Positions 17,121 to 24,855 of a stretch of DNA of 64,000 nucleotides are shown here, piece by piece. The stretch spans positions 1 to 64,000 of the forward strand of contig JADJWS010000001.1 of NCBI GenBank assembly GCA_016716235.1, read 5' to 3'. The position numbers and the translations under genes are program-made. The notes below the pieces were generated by a model, which saw nothing but the letters and a program-made list of their open reading frames with translations, searched no databases and was not told where the DNA came from. The number at the start of each line of letters is the position of its first letter. The first letter of the stretch is position 1. The DNA comes from Candidatus Defluviilinea gracilis. Its GTDB lineage: Bacteria; Chloroflexota; Anaerolineae; Anaerolineales; Villigracilaceae.

Positions 17121-17738
17121 ATGGCTACTGAGAGGATACCGGATATTATCATCGGGCGGTTGCCCATTTATTTGAGGGCGTTGCAACGGCTGTCTGACCA
17201 GGGGATTCAAACCACTTCGTCGCAGGACTTGGGGGCGATCGTGGGCATTTCTGCCGCGCAGATCCGCAAGGATATTTCACAATTCGGCGAGTTCGGCAAA
17301 CAAGGGACGGGGTATTCGATCTCTTACTTGATGGAAAAATTGAGAAGCATCCTCAAGATGGATCGCGTTTGGGATGTGATCATCGTGGGCATGGGCGATA
17401 TCGGTCACGCGCTGGCTCATTACAATGAGCTCGCCAATCGCGGCTTTCACGTGAGTATGGTGTTCGATAACGATCCGAAAAAAGTGGGGCAGCCAGTGGG
17501 CGATTTTCAAGTTCTCGATTCGGCAGGCATGATCGAAAAGATCAAGCACCACAAGATCAAGGTGGCGATGTTGTGCGTGCCCGCCGCGTCGGCGCAGGGC
17601 GCGGCAGACCAACTGGTGAGGGCGGGGATTAAAGCCATTCTCAATTATGCCCCCATCAGCATCAACGTGCCGGAGGATGTGAAGGTGCAGTACATCGACC
17701 CGGTCACGCATTTGCAGAGGATGACGTATTATTTGTAG
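17121..17738 (+). CDS. rex: Redox-sensing transcriptional repressor Rex
   Basis: 205 residues. The N-terminal winged helix contains 'TTSSQDLGAIVGISAAQIRKDISQFGEFG', with the Rex signature AAQIRKD and GEFGKQGTGY. The Rossmann domain has 'DVIIVGMGDIGHALAHY' (GxGxxG) and 'MVFDNDPKKVGQ', and the C-terminus ends in the usual helix that swaps in the dimer. Rex senses NADH/NAD+ and represses respiratory and fermentation genes when NAD+ is high. GAGG at 17107-17110 fits ATG 17121 (10 nt) better than ATG 17112. A candidate operator lies before the alternative complex III operon (29985-30002). No palindrome of that kind was seen before rex itself. Confidence 0.93.
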   Translation: MATERIPDIIIGRLPIYLRALQRLSDQGIQTTSSQDLGAIVGISAAQIRKDISQFGEFGKQGTGYSISYLMEKLRSILKMDRVWDVIIVGMGDIGHALAHYNELANRGFHVSMVFDNDPKKVGQPVGDFQVLDSAGMIEKIKHHKIKVAMLCVPAASAQGAADQLVRAGIKAILNYAPISINVPEDVKVQYIDPVTHLQRMTYYL

Positions 17739-17785
17739 GGGAACAGAACTGGAAACTGGAGGCTTGCCGCCTCGAACACAAATTT

Positions 17786-18604
17786 ATGAATACAAGCGTA
17801 TCCACAAAAAGAACTCCAGGCTCTTTTTTTATCCTGGTATATGTCTTGACCCTTCCATTTTGGCTTCTTAGCACGGTGATTAAAGCCGAAGGACTTCCCG
17901 ATAATCTGCCAATCACCGACGTTGGAGCGACCTTCGTCCCTCTCATCGCCGCTTTAATCCTCGTGTATAGAGAAGAGAATTTTGATGGAATCAAACGGTT
18001 ATTGAGCAAGACCCTCGATTACAAGAACATTAAGCGAAAGGTCTGGTACCTCCCTGTTATTTTTCTGATGCCGTTTCTGGATACCATAACGTATCTTGTG
18101 ATGCGCGTCACGGGTCTGCCTGTCCCCGCTTCATGGCACATTCCCTCTGCCGCGCCGCTTGTCTTTCTTGCGTTCTTTTTTGCCGCGGCAGGCGAAGAAT
18201 TAGGTTATATGGGATACGCCATTGACCCCATGCAAGAGCGCTGGGGAGCGTTGAAAGCCGGCTTACTGATGGGCGCGATCCACGCAATCTGGCATTACCC
18301 ATCCATGATTGAACTCGGTCAAACTCTACCGTTGATGGCATGGGGCACTCTGTTTACAGTCGGGATACGAATTCTGATCGTCTGGGTATATAACAATGCT
18401 GGAAAAAGCGTCTTCGTGGCGATTCTCTTACACGCCATTGGCAATACCGCGAGAAGCATTTTCCCGGGCGGACGTACAGCCTTTGAGTTGGGCAATGCCG
18501 CAGTTGGCTATGCGCTGGTTGTGATCGCCGCCGTCGTAGTTATTTTCTTGTGGGGACCGCAAACTTTATCGCAATACAGATTCTCAAGTGGTAAAAAGGT
18601 CTGA
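17786..18604 (+). CDS. CPBP-family intramembrane glutamic protease
   Basis: 272 residues with about eight hydrophobic segments. The CPBP/Abi motifs are present: 'AAGEELGYMGYAID' (motif 1 with the two Glu; the usual Arg is replaced), 'MGAIHAIWHYPSM' (motif 2 His) and 'FVAILLHAIGNTARS' (motif 3 His/Asn). Rce1-like members cleave prenylated or other membrane proteins; bacterial roles include bacteriocin immunity and signalling. It follows rex by 47 bp and might be co-transcribed. Substrate unknown. Confidence 0.88.
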   Translation: MNTSVSTKRTPGSFFILVYVLTLPFWLLSTVIKAEGLPDNLPITDVGATFVPLIAALILVYREENFDGIKRLLSKTLDYKNIKRKVWYLPVIFLMPFLDTITYLVMRVTGLPVPASWHIPSAAPLVFLAFFFAAAGEELGYMGYAIDPMQERWGALKAGLLMGAIHAIWHYPSMIELGQTLPLMAWGTLFTVGIRILIVWVYNNAGKSVFVAILLHAIGNTARSIFPGGRTAFELGNAAVGYALVVIAAVVVIFLWGPQTLSQYRFSSGKKV

Positions 18605-18628
18605 TCATCTTACACAACGATTTTGGCG

Positions 18629-18716
18629 ACGCAGATCGCAAAGCGCGCTGATTCATAAAGAAAAATCTGCGTTATCAGCGTGAATCAGCGCTCCGATTTT
18701 GAATGTGTAAGGCAAT
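18629..18716. repeat. Dispersed repeat, ACGCAGA...CGCTGATTCA...TCTGCG type
   Basis: 'GACGCAGATCGCAAAGCGCG' begins a tract with 'CTGATTCATAAAGAAAAATC', 'TGCGTTATCAGCGTGAATCA' and 'GAATGTGTAAGG'. The same phrases in the same order, more diverged, occur at 62612-62732. Internal arms (CTGATTCA / TGAATCAG) are inverted. Confidence 0.5.
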
Positions 18717-18735
18717 CAACAAAAAGGTTTAATGC

Positions 18736-19359
18736 ATGAATCGACCGGCAAGACAAGCGCCTATTCTCTTTTTTATTTTCCTCATCGTTTTGTCCCTCGC
18801 GTGTTCCAGCATTTCGCTAGCCAACGATAACAACTCCCCCACGCCTCAACCTGTTTTACAGACTCGGCAAATCGGCTTTGATTTTTCAGGGCAGGTTCCC
18901 TCCGCGCCAAAAGGCGATTCATCCGCCAGGCGTCACCTCTTCCTGCACGAATATGCCATGCCATCGGATGGGTTTATTAATGGGATCATGTATCTCAACG
19001 ACAGCGACAAAGCCGTTGAACAATTCGACTTGCTGATCCTGCGTCCCAACGATGATGGTTGGAAGGTCGTCTATCGCATCCGCGTATCCGACGACTCACC
19101 CCCCGCCCAAACTGGGACCACCGTAGTAAAACTGCCGTCACCATTGACCGTCCAAACCAATGACATCTTTGCCCATTGGCAGGATACCCCGAACGGCGCA
19201 ATACCCCTCAACATCGACGAAGCCTCCATGGACGGTTTCAGCGTGGGACAATACGGCTTCCAATCTTCCGACGTTGCAGTGGGGCAACAGATCGATCTCA
19301 ACGGGTTTATCGGGGAGCGTGATTACTTCATCAACCTGGTGTTTTCATCCGACCAATAA
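18736..19359 (+). CDS. Putative lipoprotein, function unknown
   Basis: 207 residues. The N-terminus 'APILFFIFLIVLSLACSS' is a lipoprotein signal with Cys 23. The rest is beta-rich: 'GFINGIMYLNDSDKAVEQFDLLILRP', 'WKVVYRIRVSDDSPPAQ' and 'AHWQDTPNGAIPLNID' resemble a concanavalin/jelly-roll-like secreted domain, but no family is recognised. A strong terminator follows at 19391. It is preceded by a dispersed repeat, not by a clear promoter. Confidence 0.7.
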   Translation: MNRPARQAPILFFIFLIVLSLACSSISLANDNNSPTPQPVLQTRQIGFDFSGQVPSAPKGDSSARRHLFLHEYAMPSDGFINGIMYLNDSDKAVEQFDLLILRPNDDGWKVVYRIRVSDDSPPAQTGTTVVKLPSPLTVQTNDIFAHWQDTPNGAIPLNIDEASMDGFSVGQYGFQSSDVAVGQQIDLNGFIGERDYFINLVFSSDQ

Positions 19360-19390
19360 CCTGAAGGATAAAGCGCAATCTACTCGAATC

Positions 19391-19434
19391 AAAAACGCCG
19401 ATGTTTGCTTGACTCAGCAAACATCGGCGTTTTT
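19391..19434 (+). terminator. Strong intrinsic terminator
   Basis: Perfect 19-bp stem (19391-19409 / 19416-19434) with 6-nt loop, A run on the left and T run on the right. It ends the 18736 lipoprotein gene. The following ~180 bp to the mreB stop hold only a 'TCATGCTGA...GAAGCTGAGCGCAA' repeat phrase. Confidence 0.85.
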
Positions 19435-19617
19435 CGCGTCCCAAAATTTATTCTCGTATTCTGATTAACCTTAATGGGCGAACTGTAGACTATGTCATGC
19501 TGAATATTATGAAGCTGAGCGCAACGAAACATCTCCACGACTCAAACAGAGGCCCTGCGCTACCGATCAGTGTGACATCTTGTAGGGGATCAGGTTAACC
19601 TGAATAAAGCCCGCATA

Positions 19618-20625
19618 TCAAACCTGCGGCAAACTACGCCGCAAAATGTTATACATTGGGATCGCCTTCACCGTGCCCTCTACCACGCACGTCATCGGCG
19701 TATCCACCAAATACGCGGGGATGCCCAAGGATTTCGTCAACAACTTATCAATGCCGCGCAAGAGCGCCCCGCCGCCACATAACGCCACGCCTCGGTCAAT
19801 GATGTCCGCGACCAATTCGGGGGGAGTTTTTTCCAACACGCGGCGACCGGTCTCGACGACCGCCTTGAGCGGGTCTTGTAAGGCTTCGACGATCTCGCCG
19901 GTCGTCAATGTGACCGGGCGCGGCAAGCCGGTCACTTGATCCTGTCCCTGCACTTCCATGCTGTTCTCGGTATCTTGTGGAACCGCCGCGCCGATCCTTG
20001 TTTTGAGTTGTTCGGCAGTCACCTGCCCGATCACCACGCCATATTTCCTGCGCACATAATTAACAATGGCGTCATCGAAGTCCATGCCGCCGGAGCGCAG
20101 AGTCTCCGCAGAGACAATGCCATACATCGCCAACACAGCCGCCTCAGTGCAACCGCCGCCGAGACAGATCACCATATTGCCCGAAGGCGAACCAATCGGA
20201 AGGTCCACCCCGATCGCCGCCGCAAGCGGCTGTTGGATGAGGAACGCCTCGCGGCTTCCCGCCTCCAGCACTGCTTCGTATACTGCGCGCCGCTCCACGC
20301 TGGTGACGCCGTTGGGGACGGAGATCATGACGCGCGGGCGAAAGATGCGCATGCTTCCGCTGGCGCGTGAAAGCAGGTACGAGAGAAGCGTCTCGGTAAT
20401 TTCATAATCAGCGATCACGCCGTTCTTCAACGGGCGCGCCACTTCGATGCTCTCCGGCACGCGGCCGTACATATCGCGCGCCTCCTGCCCCACCGCCACC
20501 ATCTTTTGCTCGATCGCCTCGATCGCAACGATGGTCGGCTCCTGAGCCAGCACCTGAGTCGCATCCGCCAGGCGGGTGAACATCGTTCCCAGGTCGATGC
20601 CCAGGTCTTTTGAAAACATTGCCAT
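19618..20625 (-). CDS. mreB: MreB-like rod-shape/actin-fold protein
   Basis: 335 residues from ATG 20625 (MAMFSKDLGIDLGT; ATG 20619 is also possible). Actin-fold motifs: phosphate-1 'LGIDLGTMFTRLAD', 'ARPLKNGVIADYEITETLLSYLL', 'VMISVPNGVTSVERRAVYEA', 'QQPLAAAIGVDLPIG', phosphate-2 'NMVICLGGGCTEAAVLAM' and adenosine motif 'GVALCGGGALLRGIDKLL'. The phosphate-2 loop has GGGCTE where most MreB proteins have GGGTTE or similar. MreB filaments guide elongasome cell-wall synthesis. No mreC/mreD is adjacent. A good promoter lies at 20665-20693, divergent from the D-Ala-D-Ala ligase gene. Confidence 0.88.
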   Translation of the reverse strand: MAMFSKDLGIDLGTMFTRLADATQVLAQEPTIVAIEAIEQKMVAVGQEARDMYGRVPESIEVARPLKNGVIADYEITETLLSYLLSRASGSMRIFRPRVMISVPNGVTSVERRAVYEAVLEAGSREAFLIQQPLAAAIGVDLPIGSPSGNMVICLGGGCTEAAVLAMYGIVSAETLRSGGMDFDDAIVNYVRRKYGVVIGQVTAEQLKTRIGAAVPQDTENSMEVQGQDQVTGLPRPVTLTTGEIVEALQDPLKAVVETGRRVLEKTPPELVADIIDRGVALCGGGALLRGIDKLLTKSLGIPAYLVDTPMTCVVEGTVKAIPMYNILRRSLPQV

Positions 20626-20664
20626 TCGTGTTTTTCTCTTTCCCGTTTCGTTGGAAGTGAACCG

Positions 20665-20693
20665 ATGATACCTGAAAGACAATTCATTGTCTA
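20665..20693 (-). promoter_or_regulatory. Sigma-70-type promoter of mreB
   Basis: On the minus strand TAGACA (20693-20688) and TATCAT (20670-20665) are 17 bp apart, 40 bp before the mreB start. Confidence 0.6.
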
Positions 20694-20791
20694 GCAGAAT
20701 GTTTTAAACTTAAAAACCTTGTCATCTGACAGCATTGCGCTATCATTGTCTCGAAAAATTTTGAATCAAACAAAAGGAGATTCAAATCCTC

Positions 20792-21880
20792 ATGAAGCGC
20801 TATTGGAAGGTCGCCGTTCTCGCCAACATCAAGGACGATTCACAACCCAAGCCGGAGGGCGTCCCGCCGGATGCCTTCTCGGACTTCGACCACATCGAAA
20901 CGATTGATTCGCTTCGCGCCGCCATTGAAACTGACGGGCACAAAACGGTCTTCCTCCAAGCCGACAGGGACCTGCCCTTCGCGTTGCGCGATCACCAGCC
21001 GGATATCTGCTTCAATATCGCCGAAGGACTCGGCGGCGACGCGCGCGAGGCGCAAGTGCCAGCCCTGCTTGAAATGCTGAGCATCCCCTATACCGGCTCG
21101 CGCGTGCTAACCAACGGCATCTCGCTCGATAAAACGCTGACCAAACGCATCTGGCGCGACCGACGGTTGCCCGTGGCGCCGTTTCAAGAGTTCATCGTCG
21201 GCGACGAACCGCTTCGACCCGAATTGAAATATCCGCTCTTTGTTAAACCAGCGCGCGAAGGCACCGGCATGGGCGTGGATACAAAAGCCATCGTTACCAA
21301 AGAGAAGGAATTACGCGAACGGGCGCAATACATCATCAACACCTACCAGCAACCCGCGCTGGTGGAGGTCTTTCTACCGGGGCGCGAATTCACGGTCGGC
21401 ATCCTCGGGCGCGCCGACGCGAAACTCTACTCGCGCAACCCCGAATGGTATGAAAAAGACGGCTTCCACCGCTTCCCCATCCTCGAACTGGATATGACGC
21501 GCTCCGTTACGCCGAAGGTATACAGCAACGCGTCCAAGTCGAAAGAAGTGGGCGAAGAAGGCGCGCCCGGTTATTTTTGCCCGGCGGTGGTGGAACCCGA
21601 ACTGGAAAAGAAACTTCGCTATTTCGCCCTGCGCGCGCATCAACTGCTCGGCGCGCTGGATATCTCGCGCACCGACATCCGACTCGACGATGAGGGCAAC
21701 CCGCGCCTGCTCGAGATCAACACCCTGCCCGGCCTCACGCCCGATTATAGCGACTTGTGCCTGCAAGCCAAAGCGGAGGGGATTCGCTACGAGGATCTCA
21801 TCCTCGATATTTTGTACCTCGGCGCATCGCGCTGGGGCATGGTGGCTCCGCGCGAACTGCCGCTTCCCGCAAAAAACTGA
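20792..21880 (+). CDS. ddl: D-alanine--D-alanine ligase (ATP-grasp)
   Basis: 362 residues. 'DICFNIAEGLGGDAREAQVPALLEMLSIPYTGS' is the Ddl N-terminal/substrate segment, 'YPLFVKPAREGTGMGV' the ATP-grasp glycine-rich loop with its Lys, 'ALVEVFLPGREFTVGIL' the hinge, and 'ISRTDIRLDDEGNPRLLEINTLPGLTPDYSDL' the metal-binding Asp/Glu/Asn and D-Ala site. Ddl makes the dipeptide end of peptidoglycan precursors. Some close relatives are generic ATP-grasp ligases, so the exact substrate is inferred. Being divergent from mreB it fits a cell-wall context. Terminator at 21899. Confidence 0.87.
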   Translation: MKRYWKVAVLANIKDDSQPKPEGVPPDAFSDFDHIETIDSLRAAIETDGHKTVFLQADRDLPFALRDHQPDICFNIAEGLGGDAREAQVPALLEMLSIPYTGSRVLTNGISLDKTLTKRIWRDRRLPVAPFQEFIVGDEPLRPELKYPLFVKPAREGTGMGVDTKAIVTKEKELRERAQYIINTYQQPALVEVFLPGREFTVGILGRADAKLYSRNPEWYEKDGFHRFPILELDMTRSVTPKVYSNASKSKEVGEEGAPGYFCPAVVEPELEKKLRYFALRAHQLLGALDISRTDIRLDDEGNPRLLEINTLPGLTPDYSDLCLQAKAEGIRYEDLILDILYLGASRWGMVAPRELPLPAKN

Positions 21881-21898
21881 CAACACAAAATTCCAAAC

Positions 21899-21934
21899 AA
21901 AACATCGGACAGGTTGCGAACTGTCCGATGTTTT
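21899..21934 (+). terminator. Intrinsic terminator after ddl
   Basis: Perfect 14-bp stem AAAACATCGGACAG / CTGTCCGATGTTTT (21899-21912 / 21921-21934) with 8-nt loop and following TTTTGTTT. Confidence 0.85.
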
Positions 21935-22029
21935 GTTTCCGCAAAAATGAAAATTTTCTTAGCCACACTTGCGTAATAATAGGTATCATCCCGCAATCTG
22001 GTAGACAAGGAGTTCACCGAGGAGAAACA

Positions 22030-22467
22030 ATGGATTTCATCAACCGCTTCATCGCCGCCGTTACACAGATCCATCCCACCCATCCGATGGTCGTGCACTT
22101 CCCCATCGCGCTGACCGGCGCCGCCTTCCTCTTCATCCTGCTCGCCTGGTGGAGAAAGAACCCAGCGCTGGAACTCGCCGCCTTTGCGAACATCGCCCTT
22201 GCCGCTGTCAGCACCATCGCGGCAGGCGTCACTGGCATGATGGATAACATCAAAAACTACGAAGGCGACGCGCCAAACGCGAGCGTCAAGGTAATGCTTG
22301 CCCTGATTTTGCTTGCTCTCACCACCGGCATCAGCATTGTTCGTTATCGCAACCCGCAAATTTTCAGCGCCGGCAACCGCGTCCTCTACACAGCGGCTTA
22401 CGGCTTAAGTTTTCTCATCGCTTTCACGCTGGCGTTTCTGGGCGGCGTCATCTTATATGGTTTCTAG
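22030..22467 (+). CDS. DUF2231-type membrane protein
   Basis: 145 residues with four TM helices. 'QIHPTHPMVVHFPIALTGAAFLFILLAWW' at the N-terminus is the DUF2231 signature (HP..VHFPIAL), and 'GVTGMMDNIKNYEG' follows TM2. Such proteins often sit next to haem or electron-transfer genes, as here, where a c-type cytochrome follows after 7 bp. His residues in the first helix could bind haem, but this is not established. Shine-Dalgarno GAGGAG at about eight bases before ATG 22030. Confidence 0.8.
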   Translation: MDFINRFIAAVTQIHPTHPMVVHFPIALTGAAFLFILLAWWRKNPALELAAFANIALAAVSTIAAGVTGMMDNIKNYEGDAPNASVKVMLALILLALTTGISIVRYRNPQIFSAGNRVLYTAAYGLSFLIAFTLAFLGGVILYGF

Positions 22468-22474
22468 GAGAACA

Positions 22475-22969
22475 ATGAAAAAAGTTTTGCTCACAATCGT
22501 TTTGACGGGAATCCTCGCCGCCTGTGGGGGCCAGCCCACGGACGCGCCCGCTTCACCGCCGACGAGTCAGCCTGCCCCGGCAACTGAGGCGCTTTCCCCT
22601 ACCGACACCTCCGCGCCCCCAACCGATACCGCCATCCCGACTGTTATCATCCCCACCACGCCGCCAACCGAGGCGGAGAACCAGACCGCCACAGTGAGTT
22701 TTTCCAATGAAATCCTCCCCATTCTCGATAGCCGCTGTAAGAACTGTCACGGCGGACGCGAAACCAAAGAGGGATTAAACCTCACCACCTATGCGGCACT
22801 CATGGCTGGCTCCGAAAATGGACTCATCCTCACCCCCGGCGACGCCGACAACAGCCTGCTGGCTGAACAGGTGATTACACAAGAAATGCCCAAACGCGGA
22901 CCGAAGTTGACGCCCCCACAAGTGCAACTCATCGTCGATTGGATCAACCAGGGAGCGTTGGACAACTAG
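22475..22969 (+). CDS. c-type cytochrome lipoprotein
   Basis: 164 residues from ATG 22475 (MKKVLLTIVLTGILAAC, lipobox Cys 17). A Pro/Thr-rich linker (about 20-70) is followed by a small haem domain: 'FSNEILPILDSRCKNCHGGRETKEGLNLTTYAALMAG' with CKNCH, and 'EQVITQEMPKRGPKLTPPQVQLIVDWINQG' with an axial Met. This layout matches planctomycete-type cytochrome c domains. It should be an extracytoplasmic, membrane-tethered electron carrier, in operon with the DUF2231 gene. The tRNA-Ser promoter overlaps its last codons. Confidence 0.87.
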   Translation: MKKVLLTIVLTGILAACGGQPTDAPASPPTSQPAPATEALSPTDTSAPPTDTAIPTVIIPTTPPTEAENQTATVSFSNEILPILDSRCKNCHGGRETKEGLNLTTYAALMAGSENGLILTPGDADNSLLAEQVITQEMPKRGPKLTPPQVQLIVDWINQGALDN

Positions 22970-22986
22970 TTTGCGCATGGTATAAT
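22958..22986 (+). promoter_or_regulatory. Promoter of tRNA-Ser
   Basis: TTGGAC (22958-22963), 17-bp spacer, TATAAT (22981-22986), with the tRNA starting at 23006. The -35 box overlaps the 3' end of the preceding cytochrome gene. Confidence 0.75.
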
Positions 22987-23005
22987 CTGCCCGCTTCCAC
23001 CCAAT

Positions 23006-23092
23006 GGAGAGGTCGCGTAGTCTGGCTTAGCGCGCACGCTTGGAAAGCGTGTAACCCACAAAGGTTCGCGGGTTCGAATCCCGCCCTCTCCG
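23006..23092 (+). tRNA. tRNA-Ser (anticodon GGA)
   Basis: Acceptor GGAGAGG/CCTCTCC, anticodon arm CACGC-TTGGAAA-GCGTG, a long variable arm as in class II tRNAs, and T arm GCGGG-TTCGAAT-CCCGC. Discriminator G; no encoded CCA. Confidence 0.95.
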
Positions 23093-23097
23093 CTGGT

Positions 23098-23137
23098 AAT
23101 AAAAAAATCTCCCGAGTACTCGGGAGATTTTTTTATT
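23098..23137. terminator. Bidirectional terminator between tRNA-Ser and the cytochrome operon
   Basis: A perfect 40-bp palindrome (20-bp arms, 23098-23117 / 23118-23137) with A and T runs at the two ends. It can end tRNA-Ser transcription on the plus strand and the alternative complex III operon on the minus strand. Confidence 0.88.
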
Positions 23138-23147
23138 CAAATCCGTA

Positions 23148-23801
23148 TTACGGCGTTGGCGTTGCGGTAACTTCCACCGCAGACCCGACGTAGAACGCAA
23201 AATTATTTGGCGAAACATCTGCCGAGTGACCGGTGGGAACCATGCCTTGCGTTGTCAAAACCGCGAACAACGTAGAGTCTTCCCAATTGCCGTTGCCAAA
23301 AATGTTGTTGCCGGTGGCAGTTGCATCCGCGCGCTGTGAGCCCAACTGCATGGCATCGTAGCTGGACAGGTCCAACCCGCCGCTACGCGCTGTGAGCGCC
23401 GAGTTATGACACGAGACACACCCAATCGCATTGGCATACCATTGCCCGTTTTCCACAAACAGCGGTTGAATATCCCGATACGTCGCTTCGCAGTCTTTCC
23501 CGTTCATATCGGTGAATGGAAAGGCTTCACTTTCAGGGGCGCCTGCCGAAACCCACGCGCCGATCAACTCAGTCGCGGAGACCTGGCATTTATCAAACTC
23601 GTCCGCCGCGCCGCCCATGGAAGAATCGACATGGCTGGCGGGAATCAAGGTGGGGACCGGAGTGCGTTCCACAATTTGGCTCGCGCGCGCGCACTCGAAG
23701 GAAAACCCGCAAGACCAAAACAACAGGGCGGTGATCCAGACCACCAGCGTTGCAAGAAAGGCGATGATCGTGGTGTAAATTAATTTTCTAACATCATTCA
23801 T
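23148..23801 (-). CDS. Membrane-anchored monohaem c-type cytochrome
   Basis: 217 residues. An N-terminal TM anchor (about 8-30, 'LIYTTIIAFLATLVVWITALLFW') is followed by an extracytoplasmic domain with one CVSCH haem site near residue 128, in 'NAIGCVSCHNSALTARSGGLDLSSYDAM'. A probable Met ligand is in 'TTQGMVPTGHSADVSP'. It is the last gene of the alternative complex III operon, 11 bp after actE. It could be an extra haem subunit or an electron carrier to an oxidase; it does not match a standard Act subunit that I recognise. Confidence 0.78.
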   Translation of the reverse strand: MNDVRKLIYTTIIAFLATLVVWITALLFWSCGFSFECARASQIVERTPVPTLIPASHVDSSMGGAADEFDKCQVSATELIGAWVSAGAPESEAFPFTDMNGKDCEATYRDIQPLFVENGQWYANAIGCVSCHNSALTARSGGLDLSSYDAMQLGSQRADATATGNNIFGNGNWEDSTLFAVLTTQGMVPTGHSADVSPNNFAFYVGSAVEVTATPTP

Positions 23802-23812
23802 AATCGAAATCC

Positions 23813-24325
23813 CTATTCTGCAGGTTGTAATGTGCGCAGGAAGTTAACCACATCCCAGCGCTCAGACACGGTCAGGTTTTCGTTCAGAGCGGGCATGCGT
23901 CCATCCACGCCATTGGAGATGGTCAGGAACATCGAACCGTCGCTCTTGGATTGCGCAATAGCGGAGGTCAGGTCGGCAGGCTTGAATTGGATAAGAAATG
24001 GGGCAACCGGTCCGCTCCCGGCGCCATCCGCGCCGTGACACATTTGGCAGTTGATCGCGAACAATTCCGCGCCGCGCGCCAGGGAGGCGTCATCCGCTAT
24101 GGTGGGGTTTTCGGGCGCGCCCATGCCGGGGATGACGATCGCCCCTTCTATTGGAACAGATTGACTGGGCGGAGGAAGCGGGTCTTCCATCGCGCGATAG
24201 GATGGCTGGATCTCCATGAAGCTGACCCAGTCGATCTTGATGATATCGAACATGAAGAGTTCGAGAATTCCGAAAAGGATACCGAGGGTGAGGAAAACCC
24301 AGAATAGTTGTTTCAAAAGTCTCAT
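23813..24325 (-). CDS. actE: Alternative complex III monohaem cytochrome subunit ActE
   Basis: 170 residues. One N-terminal TM anchor, then a class I cytochrome c domain: 'ASLARGAELFAINCQMCHGADGAGSGPVAPFL' with CQMCH, and 'ISNGVDGRMPALNENLTVSERWDVVNFLRTL' with the axial Met. ActE is an extracytoplasmic haem subunit that passes electrons from the quinol-oxidising complex to acceptors. Its ATG overlaps the ActD stop by 4 bp. Order A-B-C-D-E matches known act operons. Confidence 0.88.
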   Translation of the reverse strand: MRLLKQLFWVFLTLGILFGILELFMFDIIKIDWVSFMEIQPSYRAMEDPLPPPSQSVPIEGAIVIPGMGAPENPTIADDASLARGAELFAINCQMCHGADGAGSGPVAPFLIQFKPADLTSAIAQSKSDGSMFLTISNGVDGRMPALNENLTVSERWDVVNFLRTLQPAE

Positions 24326-24843
24326 AGTTGCCGCGCCTCCGCGGGTTTGACAGATTCAGCGCCGAGCGTATTCATGGCGTCGGTAAATTTTTTGGCGTCG
24401 TCTTCCGCAACCCGAAAGAAGACGGCGATCTTTCCATCGCTCACCTCGTCGACATATTCCAGCGGGCGATAATTCGGGAAGTAACTATCCAAAAAGACGC
24501 CGAGGAAGGTGGCAAGGAGCGCAAACAGCATGGTCATTTCGAAGGTCACAATTGCGCCAGGCGGAATCGGGGTAACGTACTGCCCGCCTACTTGAATGCC
24601 ATAGAGATGGGGCGTTCCAAAATTGAGGAAGATGCCAAACAGAAAGCCCGCCGCCGCGCCGCCCATCGAAAGTTTCGATACGTTCGTCCATGGATGCGGG
24701 CGCCCCAAAATTTTATGCGCCACCGGCACGCCGGAAATCACATTGATGTTTTCATCGCCCACGCCCATCTCGTGCAATTTTTCGATGGCGCTCGCGGCGG
24801 GGTCTAGGTCTTCGAAGACAGCAAGTAAAGTTGCTTCAGACAT
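24322..24843 (-). CDS. actD: Alternative complex III subunit ActD (DUF3341)
   Basis: 173 residues. N-terminal cytoplasmic ferredoxin-like part ('LLAVFEDLDPAASAIEKLHEMG'), two TM helices ('LSMGGAAAGFLFGIFLNF' and 'GAIVTFEMTMLFALLATFLGVFL') and a C-terminal part with 'DGKIAVFFRVAEDDAKKF'. This is the DUF3341 layout of ActD, a membrane subunit of the quinol-oxidising alternative complex III. It lies between actC and actE with a 4-bp overlap into actE. Confidence 0.9.
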   Translation of the reverse strand: MSEATLLAVFEDLDPAASAIEKLHEMGVGDENINVISGVPVAHKILGRPHPWTNVSKLSMGGAAAGFLFGIFLNFGTPHLYGIQVGGQYVTPIPPGAIVTFEMTMLFALLATFLGVFLDSYFPNYRPLEYVDEVSDGKIAVFFRVAEDDAKKFTDAMNTLGAESVKPAEARQL

Positions 24844-24855
24844 GGTTCGCTCCGT

